Source of the DNA: Paludibacteraceae bacterium
Lineage (GTDB): Bacteria > Bacteroidota > Bacteroidia > Bacteroidales > Paludibacteraceae
Assembly: GCA_017550335.1 (NCBI GenBank)
Contig: JAFZPM010000032.1
Coordinates: forward strand, 1-64,000
Reading direction: 5' to 3'
Length of the DNA: 64,000 nucleotides
The position numbers and the translations under genes are program-made. Shown here piece by piece: positions 54,286-62,965 of this stretch (positions within the stretch are counted from its first letter, which is position 1; every line of letters starts with the position of its first letter). The notes beneath the pieces were generated by a model. That model was given only the letters and a program-made list of their open reading frames with translations. It was not told the origin of the DNA and did not search any database.

Positions 54286-54430
54286 AAGTCTGAGCGAAAG
54301 CTTTCTGCGGGTTTCGTGGGTCTACTTCTGTGCTGCAAGATAACGAGCAAACGGGTATGCAAGATGTCGTCCACCTCTCGCAAAGCACCCTTAGCAGGAT
54401 TTATCATTTTGCTGACGTCAGCAAAATGAT
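54286..54430 (-). pseudogene. Broken partial copy of dinD
   Basis: This 145-bp stretch aligns with 54935-55081 inside dinD, with several substitutions and small indels that break the frame: [15 protein letters not shown] matches [15 protein letters not shown], then the frames separate. The copy ends near the shared 28-bp palindrome, next to the 3' end of the intact gene. It is a remnant of a duplication or of a second dinD-like gene. It cannot encode a functional protein. Confidence 0.85.
54403..54430. repeat. 28-bp perfect palindrome, copy 1
   Basis: ATCATTTTGCTGAC is followed directly by its exact reverse complement. It lies at the end of the dinD fragment and is identical to copy 2 at 55054-55081. 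Confidence 0.9.
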
Positions 54431-54440
54431 CCGACGCCAG

Positions 54441-55268
54441 TTATCCCTTATTATTCAGTAGTTTCTTCTCCTCTGTTGCCAAACGACGTTCTACTTTTTT
54501 CACATCCTCGGCAGGAGGAAGATTCTCTGGAATAATACTACGCTCAACAAGCATTTTCCTTACCGCAGCATTGTTGTCAACATGCTCTTGTGTAATAGGG
54601 ACTTCTCCTTGAAGATCTTTGGTCTGTACGTTCACGCTGGTCATTTCTGTGGCGAAATCTTTGGCTTTAATGCTGATCGTAGGAAGGAAGTCGGCAAGCG
54701 GACGAGTCGAAGGAACACCCATTCTTTGCTTCATCATGTTTGTACTTAAGCGAAAAAGTGCCTGATCGCCCTTCGAACGGATAACCGCAAAAGTTTGGTC
54801 ATTCACACCACGCTCGTATAAGATGCCAGAGAGTTTTTTCTCCGTTTCCTGCAACTTGGCACGTGCCTTAACTCTCTCAATTTCAGAAAGCCGCTTTTCT
54901 ATCATCTCAGCCCGACGTGTCTGAACGGCGAAATAAGTCTGAGCGAAAGCTATCTGCGGTTTTCGTGGATCTCCATTCTGCGCCACAAGATAACAGGCAT
55001 AACGGGTAAGCATGATGTCGTCCACCTCACGCAAAGCACCTTTTGCAAGATTTATCATTTTGCTGACGTCAGCAAAATGATCAGTCAACGACTGCCCCGC
55101 ATTATTACAGGATTCTTTTGCTTTATCAATCACATGGATAAAATTGCGCCATTGGGTATAACCCAGCAGAGAACATAGATCTCTTGCACTCCAACACTCA
55201 GTCTCGTTAATCATACAGACCGCTTCTTCATAGCTTTTAAACAAAGCAAATATTTCTTCTTTTTTCAT
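54441..55268 (-). CDS. dinD: DNA-damage-inducible protein D
   Basis: The 275-residue product matches the DinD family: an N-terminal BRO-N-like domain ([31 protein letters not shown]), a conserved middle ([35 protein letters not shown] region) and a C-terminal helical domain ([19 protein letters not shown]). In E. coli DinD is SOS-induced and inhibits RecA filament activity. The 28-bp palindrome at 55054-55081 encodes HFADVSKM inside this gene. A promoter with an inverted-repeat operator candidate lies upstream. Confidence 0.92.
   Translation of the reverse strand: MKKEEIFALFKSYEEAVCMINETECWSARDLCSLLGYTQWRNFIHVIDKAKESCNNAGQSLTDHFADVSKMINLAKGALREVDDIMLTRYACYLVAQNGDPRKPQIAFAQTYFAVQTRRAEMIEKRLSEIERVKARAKLQETEKKLSGILYERGVNDQTFAVIRSKGDQALFRLSTNMMKQRMGVPSTRPLADFLPTISIKAKDFATEMTSVNVQTKDLQGEVPITQEHVDNNAAVRKMLVERSIIPENLPPAEDVKKVERRLATEEKKLLNNKG
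55054..55081. repeat. 28-bp perfect palindrome, copy 2 (inside dinD)
   Basis: The same palindrome as copy 1, in frame within dinD, where it encodes [10 protein letters not shown]. In mRNA it would form a 12-14-bp hairpin early in the coding region. Confidence 0.9.
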
Positions 55269-55310
55269 AAGTATAATATTTATATAATTGCCACAATATC
55301 AAAACAGACA

Positions 55311-55337
55311 GCCGAACATTCGGCAGACACAAAGATA
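55311..55337 (-). promoter_or_regulatory. dinD promoter with inverted-repeat operator candidate
   Basis: The minus-strand -7 box TATCTTTG is at 55330-55337. Immediately downstream, over the expected transcript start, lies GCCGAA-CA-TTCGGC (55311-55324), a 6-bp inverted repeat with a 2-bp centre. Its position in front of a damage-inducible gene suggests a LexA-type operator. No other copy was noticed in the window. Confidence 0.6.
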
Positions 55338-55399
55338 GGGGAAATTACGGAATTTTACACATTTTTGCGAAAATCCTTTACCACAGAGCGAATTCGTTG

Positions 55400-55407
55400 T
55401 ATATTTG
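55400..55407 (+). promoter_or_regulatory. -7 box of the peroxiredoxin gene
   Basis: TATATTTG lies 49 bp upstream of ATG 55457. Confidence 0.6.
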
Positions 55408-55456
55408 ATGAAGAAATCATAGAGGTACTAACAAACAAAAACATAACAATTCAAAC

Positions 55457-55900
55457 ATGTTAGCAAAAGGAACCAAAGCACCCTACTTCGAAGGGCAAGA
55501 CGAGAACGGAAACACCGTGAAACTCACAGATTTCGCGGGAAAGAAACTGGTACTCTATTTCTACCCGAAGGACAGCACCCCGGGTTGCACGGCCGAGGCA
55601 TGCGACTTGCGGGACAACTATGAGCGGTTCCTCTCCTTGGGCTACGAGGTCATCGGGGTCAGCCGGGACAGCGCCGCCTCCCACCAACGCTTCATCGCCA
55701 AGTACAGCCTACCCTTCCACCTCATCGCTGACACTGACCTTACCATCCTGAAAGCCTACGAGGCCTGGGGCGAGAAGAAAATGTACGGGAAGGTGACGGA
55801 AGGCACACTGCGAACCACCTACGTCATCGACGAGCAGGGCATCATCATCGACGCTATCGGCAAGGTAGATACCAAGAACCATACGGAACAAATATTATGA
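55457..55900 (+). CDS. bcp: Thiol peroxidase, BCP/PrxQ type
   Basis: This cytoplasmic peroxiredoxin reduces hydroperoxides with thioredoxin. The 147-residue protein has the peroxidatic Cys44 in DSTPGCTAEACD and the resolving Cys49 five residues later, the atypical two-Cys BCP arrangement, plus GVSRDSAASHQRF. The start MLAKGTKAPYF is typical. Its stop overlaps the next gene's start as ATGA, so a membrane protein of unknown function is translated with it. It is divergent from dinD. Confidence 0.95.
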   Translation: MLAKGTKAPYFEGQDENGNTVKLTDFAGKKLVLYFYPKDSTPGCTAEACDLRDNYERFLSLGYEVIGVSRDSAASHQRFIAKYSLPFHLIADTDLTILKAYEAWGEKKMYGKVTEGTLRTTYVIDEQGIIIDAIGKVDTKNHTEQIL

Positions 55901-56847
55901 ACTCTATTTTAGACCTATTTATTCAACCCCAAAACACATGGAACGAAGGGGAAGATCTCATCTTGAAGCCCAAAAAGTTCCCTCATCCGGAATATCTGGT
56001 CACTCTATTCATCGAGTTAATCATCGGTATCATTCTCGAAGTTTCATGTACTTCCGAAGAGAGATATAAGTACATCCTCATCTTTGGGACACTCTCCTTG
56101 CCTTTCCTTATCGCAACAGTGGTGTATTACTTGCGCAGTGCGAAAATACACCCCATCATCATCTCCGCGAATGGCATACAAACAAGCACATACGACATAT
56201 GGGATTGGAATATAATAGACTACGCATGCATAGATAACAAAAACAAAAAGAGAGTTTTCAGCATCGAACTCACCCAGGATGGAGCGAAACATGAGGAGAA
56301 TATCGATATAAATAAATACAAATACAGGAAAGACGACATCCACAAAGCGGTTAATTTCTGGAGTGGAAGACTGATTGGAGCGAATTGGAACAAATTCCGC
56401 GACCTGGTAATCGAGGAAAAAGGATTGTCGGACGAAGAGAAGATAGCTTTCATGAAAGAGTGCGAGAGATATGTCCCTCTATTCCTGAAAGAGAAGACAT
56501 ATACGCTTATAGTATGTGCGGTTGTGTTCATCATTCTTTTCCCTAACATCTACAAAATCATTGGTGCGGGATCAGAAACTTTGGGTTATTTCAAGGGGAT
56601 TGCCCTCCTGTTTTTCGAAGTATCATTTATTTACACCATACTGGTAATCATTTGCAATTTCATGACGAAACATTTCCAGAAGAATCCATTGATCAGTTCC
56701 CTGTCGGAAGAGGAGTATAAAGACTTCGACAGGATCGCAAACAAAGAAACGAAATACTCCGATGAAGATAAGACAATTTGGAAATATGCGATCATATCCA
56801 TTCTAATATCCATTTTCTGCCTATTCTGTTACATGATATTGCCTTAG
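55897..56847 (+). CDS. Membrane protein of unknown function coupled to bcp
   Basis: The 316-residue product has four predicted membrane segments (about residues 35-50, 60-78, 205-225 and 235-262) and a fifth at the C-terminus (AIISILISIFCLFCYMILP). A soluble region of about 110 residues lies between segments 2 and 3 (SANGIQTSTYDIWDWNII ... HKAVNFWSGRLIG). The region resembles a PH-like domain in pattern only. The ATGA overlap with bcp indicates translational coupling. A strong terminator follows. I do not recognise the family. Confidence 0.7.
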   Translation: MNSILDLFIQPQNTWNEGEDLILKPKKFPHPEYLVTLFIELIIGIILEVSCTSEERYKYILIFGTLSLPFLIATVVYYLRSAKIHPIIISANGIQTSTYDIWDWNIIDYACIDNKNKKRVFSIELTQDGAKHEENIDINKYKYRKDDIHKAVNFWSGRLIGANWNKFRDLVIEEKGLSDEEKIAFMKECERYVPLFLKEKTYTLIVCAVVFIILFPNIYKIIGAGSETLGYFKGIALLFFEVSFIYTILVIICNFMTKHFQKNPLISSLSEEEYKDFDRIANKETKYSDEDKTIWKYAIISILISIFCLFCYMILP

Positions 56848-56871
56848 ATAATCAGTAAACTTTAATATAGG

Positions 56872-56905
56872 AAACGCCTGCATCTCACATCGGATGCAGG
56901 CGTTT
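56872..56905 (+). terminator. Intrinsic terminator of the bcp operon
   Basis: AAACGCCTGCATC and GATGCAGGCGTTT form a perfect 13-bp stem around an 8-base loop, followed by TTTGTTT-like sequence. Confidence 0.85.
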
Positions 56906-57229
56906 TGTTTGGGGGTGGGTTTAAGCACAGCTGTTTAAGACACGAACTCATCATCTATTTATCTATCAAAATGTCACCTCAAAACATATTTTCAGCACAA
57001 AAAGTTACGAAAAACGACAAAACAAGATGCATATTGAGCCTATTTTACGTTAAACACAGAAATAATCCAACAAAACTCGCCATATTACTACTTACAATCA
57101 AACATAAAACAATATACATTCGCTTTCAATCAATAATAAAAACCATATATAAAACTTACAATCTATCATATTTCAAACAAAAACTATCATAAACAATCCA
57201 AAAAGTGTGCTATTGATGTCAAAATGTTA

Positions 57230-57237
57230 TATATTTG
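57230..57237 (+). promoter_or_regulatory. -7 box of dapF
   Basis: TATATTTG lies 41 bp upstream of ATG 57279; no convincing -33 is seen. Confidence 0.6.
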
Positions 57238-57278
57238 CATTGTTTTAATAACAAAAAGACAGATAAAGAAGAAAACAA

Positions 57279-58130
57279 ATGGACACATTGACAGAATACA
57301 TAGAATTCACGAAGATGCAGGGAGCCGGAAACGACTACATCTATGTCAATACAATGGAGTATCCGATTGGAAATCCAGAGGAACTGTCCATCAAATGGAG
57401 CCGCGCACACTTTGGTATTGGTTCGGACGGTCTTGTCCTGATCGGACGCTCCGATGTGGCGGACTTTAGCATGAGAATCTTCAACGCGGACGGGTCTGAA
57501 GCGAAGATGTGCGGAAACGCTTCCCGCTGCGTCGGTAAATATGTATACGAGAAGGGCCTGACCCGCAAGACGGAGGTCACGCTGGAGACCCTCTCAGGCA
57601 TCAAATACTTATCGTTGCACGTGAAGGACGGAAAGGTGCCATTCGTCACCGTCAACATGGGTAAGCCTATCCTTTCCAACAAAGCACAGGTGGATTCGCC
57701 GGACGGATCTCTCTTCGACGCACCGATAGAGGTGGCGGGGAAACAGTTCAGGGGAACGTTCGTCTCAATGGGCAATCCGCACTTCGTGATCTTCGTCTCC
57801 AGCCTAGACGATGTGGATCTCCCAACCGTCGGTCCGCTGATCGAACACCATCCCCTCTTCCCTGAACGGGTGAACGTGGAGTTCGTCGAGACGAAGGAGG
57901 ACGGCAGCCTGCGCATGAGGGTGTGGGAAAGAGGATCCGGCATCACCATGGCCTGCGGCACCGGCGCCTGCGCTACCCTGACCGCCGCGGTGCTCAACAG
58001 GAAAAGCGTCCGTAAGAACATCGTGCGCATGGATGGCGGCGACCTCACCATCGAGTGGAACGAGAAGGACGAGCATATTTACATGACGGGAGAGGCCGTC
58101 AAGACATTTGAAGGGAAAATAGAAATATAA
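57279..58130 (+). CDS. dapF: Diaminopimelate epimerase
   Basis: DapF converts LL- to meso-diaminopimelate for lysine and peptidoglycan. The 283-residue product has the two catalytic cysteines, Cys78 in [10 protein letters not shown] and Cys226 in [10 protein letters not shown], and the GAGNDYIYV opening. It precedes dapL by 33 bp, so two consecutive steps of the aminotransferase pathway are encoded together, followed by glnN. Confidence 0.96.
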   Translation: MDTLTEYIEFTKMQGAGNDYIYVNTMEYPIGNPEELSIKWSRAHFGIGSDGLVLIGRSDVADFSMRIFNADGSEAKMCGNASRCVGKYVYEKGLTRKTEVTLETLSGIKYLSLHVKDGKVPFVTVNMGKPILSNKAQVDSPDGSLFDAPIEVAGKQFRGTFVSMGNPHFVIFVSSLDDVDLPTVGPLIEHHPLFPERVNVEFVETKEDGSLRMRVWERGSGITMACGTGACATLTAAVLNRKSVRKNIVRMDGGDLTIEWNEKDEHIYMTGEAVKTFEGKIEI

Positions 58131-58163
58131 ATACAAATAAAACATACAGAGAGGATTAAAGAT

Positions 58164-59387
58164 ATGGCTTTAGCGAACGAACATTTCATGAAGTTGCCGG
58201 ACAATTATTTGTTTACGGATATCGCAAAGAAAGTGAACACGTTCAAGGTGGTGCATCCGAAGGCGGAGATCATCCGTCTGGGCATCGGGGATGTCACCCG
58301 GCCATTGCCTAAGGCGTCATTGGAAGCCATGCACAAGGCGGTGGACGAAATGGGGGATGCGAGCACATTCAGAGGATACGGACCGGAGCACGGTTATGAC
58401 TTCCTCATCAACGCCATCATCAAAAACGATTACGAGCCAAGGGGCGTGAAGCTGGATGCGGACGAGGTCTTCATCAGCGACGGTAGCAAAAGCGACACGG
58501 GCAACATCGGAGATATTCTTCGCCATGACAACAGCATCGGAGTGACCGACCCGATCTACCCTGTCTACATCGACTCCAACGTCATGTGCGGACGGGCGGG
58601 CGTACTCGAGGATGGCAAATGGAGCAACGTGACCTACTTGCCAACCAACATGGAGAACAACTTCGTGCCGCAGATCCCGAACCACAGGGTGGACATCATC
58701 TACTTATGCTACCCTAACAACCCTACGGGAACGGTCCTCTCCGCCGAGGAGCTGAAGAAATGGGTCAACTACGCGTTGAAGAACGACGCCATCATCATGT
58801 ACGACGCAGCCTACGAGGCATATATCCAGAACCCGGACATCCCCCACTCCATCTATGAGATACGGGGTGCGAAGAAGGTGGCGATCGAGTTCCGCAGCTT
58901 CTCCAAGACGGCTGGTTTCACCGGCGTGAGATGCGGATACACGGTGGTTCCGAAAGAGTTGACCGCCTCCACGCTCTCAGGCGAGCGCATCGCACTGAAC
59001 AGGCTCTGGAACAGAAGGCAGTGCACCAAGTTCAACGGAACCTCCTACATCACGCAGCGTGGTGCGGAAGCCATCTACAGCCCGGAGGGAAAGAGTCAGG
59101 TGCGGGAGACCATCAACTACTACATGACCAACGCCAAGATCATGAAAGAGGGACTCACATCGCTCGGTTATCAGGTGTTCGGCGGAGAGAACGCGCCATA
59201 CCTTTGGGTGAAGACGCCTAACGGAACCACCTCCTGGAAGTTCTTCGAGCAGATGCTCTACGAGGCCAATGTGGTAGGCACCCCAGGCGTGGGCTTCGGT
59301 CCGAGCGGCGAAGGCTACATCAGGCTGACCGCCTTCGGAGAACGCTCGAACTGCGAGGAGGCCATGCGTAGATTCAGGAAACTTTAA
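58164..59387 (+). CDS. dapL: LL-diaminopimelate aminotransferase
   Basis: DapL converts tetrahydrodipicolinate directly to LL-diaminopimelate using glutamate. The 407-residue fold-type I PLP enzyme has RLGIGDVTRPLP near the N-terminus, CYPNNPTGTVL, the PLP-Lys region RSFSKTAGFTGVRCG and the PGVGFGPSGEGYIRL end. It replaces the DapC/D/E steps. It is cotranscribed with dapF (33 bp) and glnN follows 51 bp later. Confidence 0.96.
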   Translation: MALANEHFMKLPDNYLFTDIAKKVNTFKVVHPKAEIIRLGIGDVTRPLPKASLEAMHKAVDEMGDASTFRGYGPEHGYDFLINAIIKNDYEPRGVKLDADEVFISDGSKSDTGNIGDILRHDNSIGVTDPIYPVYIDSNVMCGRAGVLEDGKWSNVTYLPTNMENNFVPQIPNHRVDIIYLCYPNNPTGTVLSAEELKKWVNYALKNDAIIMYDAAYEAYIQNPDIPHSIYEIRGAKKVAIEFRSFSKTAGFTGVRCGYTVVPKELTASTLSGERIALNRLWNRRQCTKFNGTSYITQRGAEAIYSPEGKSQVRETINYYMTNAKIMKEGLTSLGYQVFGGENAPYLWVKTPNGTTSWKFFEQMLYEANVVGTPGVGFGPSGEGYIRLTAFGERSNCEEAMRRFRKL

Positions 59388-59438
59388 AAAGCGATAATCA
59401 ATAGAAAGAAACAATTTAACAATAAAATTTTTTAGGCT

Positions 59439-61628
59439 ATGTCAAGTTTAAGATTCAAAGTAGTAGGCGAAGCCTTCAGGAAAAAAGCCTTGGAGGTAGA
59501 GACACCGGCCGATAGACCGTCCGTCTATTTCGCGAAGTATGTCTTCAACAAGCAGAAGATGTTCAAATACCTTCCTGCTAAAGTGTATGCCAAGATGTGT
59601 GACGTGATCGACAACGGCGCACCGCTTGACCGTTCCGTGGCGGACGAAGTGGCTGCCGGCATGAAGAAATGGGCCATGGACCTTGGCGTAACACACTACA
59701 CGCACTGGTTCCAGCCATTGACCGAAGGTACTGCGGAGAAGCATGACGGATTCGTGGAGCATGACGGCAAGGGCGGTATGATGGAGGAATTCGAGGGCAA
59801 GCTGCTCGTACAGCAGGAGCCAGACGCCTCTTCCTTCCCTAACGGTGGTATCCGTTCCACTTTCGAGGCCAGAGGATATTCCGCATGGGACCCAGCCTCT
59901 CCAGTCTTCGTGGTTGGCGACACCCTGATGATCCCTACCGTGTTCATCTCCTACACCGGTGAGGCGCTCGACTACAAGGCACCTTTGAAGAAGGCCCTCC
60001 GCGCCGTAGACAAAGCGACGACAGCCGTTGTGAAATACTTCAACCCAGAGGTGAAGAAAGTACAGGCGAACCTCGGTTGGGAGCAGGAGTACTTCCTCGT
60101 GGACGAGGGTTTGTATTCCGCACGTCCAGACTTGCTGATGACGGGAAGAACCCTCTTGGGTAGGGAGTCTGCCAAGAACCAGCAGATGGAAGACCACTAC
60201 TTCGGCGCCATTCCTTCCAGGGTCGCAGCCTTCATGAGAGACTTGGAGATCCAGGCATTGGAATTGGGTATCCCTTGCAAGACCCGCCACAACGAGGTAG
60301 CACCGAACCAGTTCGAGTTGGCCCCAATCTTCGAGGAGTGTAACTTGGCGGTAGACCATAACATGCTCATCATGTCATTGATGAGGAAAGTGGCCCGCAA
60401 GCACGGATTCCGCGTGTTGCTGCACGAAAAACCATTCGCAGGCATCAACGGATCAGGTAAGCACAACAACTGGTCTTTGTCCACCGATACAGGCATCGTT
60501 CTCCACGCTCCTGGCAAGGACGCTGAGAGCACCCTTCGTTTCATCACCATCGTCGTGGAGACATTGATGGGTGTATATCGCCACAACGGATTGTTGAAGG
60601 CCTCCATCATGAGCGCCACCAACGCACACCGTTTGGGTGCGAACGAGGCACCGCCGGCAATCATCTCTTCCTTCCTCGGCAAGCAGTTGACCGACGCTTT
60701 GAACCAGATCGAGACATCAAAGAACGACCAACTGATCACACTCGCAGGCAAGAAGGGCTTGAAGCTGGATGTTCCATCCATCCCTGAGTTGCTGATCGAT
60801 AACACAGACCGTAACCGTACCTCTCCGTTCGCCTTCACTGGTAACCGTTTCGAGTTCCGTGCGGTAGGTTCAGAGGCGAACTGCGCATCTGCCATGATCG
60901 CCCTCAACACGGCCGTAGCCGAGGCGATGACAAGCTTCAAGGAGCGTGTGGACGCATTGATCGCCAACGGAACACCTAAGTTCGCCGCCATCTTGGAGGT
61001 AGTTAGAGAGGATATCAAGACCTGCAAGCCTATCCGCTTCGACGGGAACGGATACTCCGACGAGTGGGTGGCTGAAGCTGAGAAGAGAGGCTTGGACGTA
61101 GAGAAGAGCTGCCCTGTCATCTTCGACCGCTACTTGGACAAGGCGTCCATCAACATGTTCGAGAAGATGAACGTCATGAACGCCAAGGAGTTGAAGGCCC
61201 GCAACGAAATCAAGTGGGATACCTACACGAAGAAGATACAGATCGAATCACGTATCTTAGGCGATTTGGCGCTCAACCAGATCCTCCCTGTAGCCACGAA
61301 GTACCAGAGCTCATTGGTAGACAACGTGATGAAGGTTGCCTCTGTCTTCCCTGCCGAGAAGGCGAAGAAGCTGAACGCCTACAACTTGTCGCTCATCGAG
61401 CAGATCGCCGACCACACCGCCAGCATCAACGAGAAGGTGGAGAAGATGATCGACGAGCGTAAGAAAGCGAACAAGATCGACAGCGAAAGGGAAAGAGCCA
61501 TCGCTTACCACGACCATGTGGCACCGATGATCGAGGAGGTTCGCCGTCACATCGATAAGTTGGAGCTGATCGTAGACGACCAAATGTGGATCTTGCCTAA
61601 GTATAGAGAATTGTTGTTCTTGAGATAA
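59439..61628 (+). CDS. glnN: Type III glutamine synthetase
   Basis: GSIII makes glutamine from glutamate and ammonia and is the major form in Bacteroides. The 729-residue product (subunits of about 80 kDa) has the GSIII-type catalytic motifs NLGWEQEYFLVDE, ETPADRPSVYFAKYV, TRHNEVAPNQFE and the nucleotide region KPFAGINGSGKHNNW. It ends MWILPKYRELLF. It follows dapL by 51 bp, linking nitrogen assimilation to lysine/peptidoglycan amino-donor use. Strong codon bias suggests high expression. Confidence 0.97.
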   Translation: MSSLRFKVVGEAFRKKALEVETPADRPSVYFAKYVFNKQKMFKYLPAKVYAKMCDVIDNGAPLDRSVADEVAAGMKKWAMDLGVTHYTHWFQPLTEGTAEKHDGFVEHDGKGGMMEEFEGKLLVQQEPDASSFPNGGIRSTFEARGYSAWDPASPVFVVGDTLMIPTVFISYTGEALDYKAPLKKALRAVDKATTAVVKYFNPEVKKVQANLGWEQEYFLVDEGLYSARPDLLMTGRTLLGRESAKNQQMEDHYFGAIPSRVAAFMRDLEIQALELGIPCKTRHNEVAPNQFELAPIFEECNLAVDHNMLIMSLMRKVARKHGFRVLLHEKPFAGINGSGKHNNWSLSTDTGIVLHAPGKDAESTLRFITIVVETLMGVYRHNGLLKASIMSATNAHRLGANEAPPAIISSFLGKQLTDALNQIETSKNDQLITLAGKKGLKLDVPSIPELLIDNTDRNRTSPFAFTGNRFEFRAVGSEANCASAMIALNTAVAEAMTSFKERVDALIANGTPKFAAILEVVREDIKTCKPIRFDGNGYSDEWVAEAEKRGLDVEKSCPVIFDRYLDKASINMFEKMNVMNAKELKARNEIKWDTYTKKIQIESRILGDLALNQILPVATKYQSSLVDNVMKVASVFPAEKAKKLNAYNLSLIEQIADHTASINEKVEKMIDERKKANKIDSERERAIAYHDHVAPMIEEVRRHIDKLELIVDDQMWILPKYRELLFLR

Positions 61629-61689
61629 GTTCTGACATAATAAATTCTGTGCATCCATGGGCGTAATGCCCTATAACATTCGTCAGTGT

Positions 61690-61722
61690 AGAGGGAAGGG
61701 CCGTGAGGGTTACCTTCCCTCT
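61690..61722 (+). terminator. Intrinsic terminator of glnN
   Basis: AGAGGGAAGG and CCTTCCCTCT form a 10-bp perfect stem 61 bp after the stop, followed by a short T-run. Confidence 0.75.
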
Positions 61723-61756
61723 CCCTTTATGCTAATTAAGAATTATGAGTTATGAA

Positions 61757-61808
61757 ACGTAGTTCGACGTAGTCAATTTTGACACGTTAGTTCGACGTAA
61801 TCAATTTT
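61757..61808. repeat. Two adjacent 24-25-bp direct repeats
   Basis: ACGTAGTTCGACGTAGTCAA-TTTT (61757-61780) recurs as ACGTTAGTTCGACGTAATCAA-TTTT (61784-61808), with a 3-bp spacer. It lies between the glnN terminator and the tatC stop. Confidence 0.8.
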
Positions 61809-61824
61809 AGGGGAGAGTATATTT

Positions 61825-62601
61825 TTATTTAGGGCGGATAATAGAGATGCTCAGTTCGTAGAGCAAATAAATAGGGAGTGTCACCAACAGGAGCGTGAAA
61901 GGATCACCGGTTGGGGTGATGACCGCCGCAAGAATAAGCAAAGCCGTAAAGACATGCTTTCTATACTTCCGCATTTGGTCCGCATCCAACACCCCCATCT
62001 TAGCGAGCAACCATGTGAGAACTGGTATCTCGAACGTTAAACCCATTAGCAATGAAAGGGTTATAAAAAGGGACATGTAGGAGGAGAGGCTGATTTGATT
62101 GACCACAAAATCCACCACCTGATATTCATACAGGAACCGAAAGGAGATTGGGAAGATCAGGAGGTAACAGACGCAGATGCCTGCTGTGAAGAGCAGGACT
62201 GAAGCGAGTGTCAGCGTCACGCCATACCGTCTCTCCTTTTCGTACAAGGCGGGGGCGATGAAGCCATACAACCAATAGAGGATAAAAGGGAAGGCAAAGA
62301 TCACTCCGAACCACAGCGACACCTGCAGATGCGTCATGAACTGCGCGGTCAGTTCCGTGTTCAGGAAAGAGACCTGCACCTCCTCGGGGCACAATTCCCC
62401 CCACCCTGTCAGGTCCGCCAAGTGGCACAGACCACGGTAAAGCACGAAGTCATGATTCGTCGGGGCAAACAGGAGTAGGAAGATCCAATCCTTCAGGCAA
62501 AAAGCCACAACGGACCCGACCAACCATGCGCCAAGCGATTTGAGCAAGACAGAGCGCAACACATCCAGGTGATCCCAGAAAGAGACGTTTTGCCCAGGCA
62601 T
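61825..62601 (-). CDS. tatC: Twin-arginine translocase subunit TatC
   Basis: TatC is the six-span membrane receptor for twin-arginine signal peptides. The 258-residue product begins [16 protein letters not shown], has the TatC-typical AFPFILYWLYGFIAPALYEKE and FEIPVLTWLLAKMGVLDADQMRKYRKH, and shows the expected membrane segments. Its ATG overlaps the tatA stop (TAATG), so the two are coupled. No tatB is present, as is common in Bacteroidetes. Confidence 0.96.
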   Translation of the reverse strand: MPGQNVSFWDHLDVLRSVLLKSLGAWLVGSVVAFCLKDWIFLLLFAPTNHDFVLYRGLCHLADLTGWGELCPEEVQVSFLNTELTAQFMTHLQVSLWFGVIFAFPFILYWLYGFIAPALYEKERRYGVTLTLASVLLFTAGICVCYLLIFPISFRFLYEYQVVDFVVNQISLSSYMSLFITLSLLMGLTFEIPVLTWLLAKMGVLDADQMRKYRKHVFTALLILAAVITPTGDPFTLLLVTLPIYLLYELSISIIRPK

Positions 62602-62795
62602 TACTCCTTATCCTCTTTCTGAGAGTTGATCTGTTCCGATTTGGTCGTGTTATCCGTATCCTCTTTACCGTTGACACCATCCTTGAAAGAGCGCACACCT
62701 TTTCCGAGTCCGCGCATCAATTCAGGGATTTTCTTGCCTCCGAAAAGCAAAAGAACGACCAAGACGATCAATATAATTTCCCAAGTTCCGAGCAT
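62601..62795 (-). CDS. tatA: Twin-arginine translocase subunit TatA
   Basis: The 64-residue product has one N-terminal membrane helix ([20 protein letters not shown]), the [17 protein letters not shown] hinge and amphipathic helix, and an acidic tail. It forms the Tat pore with TatC. It overlaps tatC by one base. Confidence 0.95.
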   Translation of the reverse strand: MLGTWEIILIVLVVLLLFGGKKIPELMRGLGKGVRSFKDGVNGKEDTDNTTKSEQINSQKEDKE

Positions 62796-62890
62796 ATTCT
62801 TTTCAGCAGGTTCTAAGGTTTCATTATTTCAAACAACCGCAAGAACCCATTAAGTCGGTTGATGAATAATCATCCGTTCGGAATGATTCG

Positions 62891-62898
62891 TCAAAGTT
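62891..62898 (-). promoter_or_regulatory. -7 box of tatA-tatC
   Basis: TAACTTTG on the minus strand lies 96 bp upstream of the tatA ATG, in the 170-bp gap after the aldo/keto reductase gene. Confidence 0.5.
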
Positions 62899-62965
62899 AT
62901 GAAATGCATTCGCCAAACGCAAACATTCCGGATCAGAGATTGAAGGAATTCACGTCCCTTGCCGT

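Larger units (their letters stand above)
56848..57278 (+). other. 431-bp AT-rich gap
   Basis: It contains the terminator at 56872-56905, about 280 bp of very AT-rich sequence with no supported gene (a 95-codon frame starts inside the terminator and has no signs of coding), and the -7 box of dapF. Confidence 0.6.

Noticed and set aside
56905..57192. 95-codon plus frame after the bcp operon
   Set aside because: It starts inside a terminator stem, has an AT-driven composition and no coding signs.
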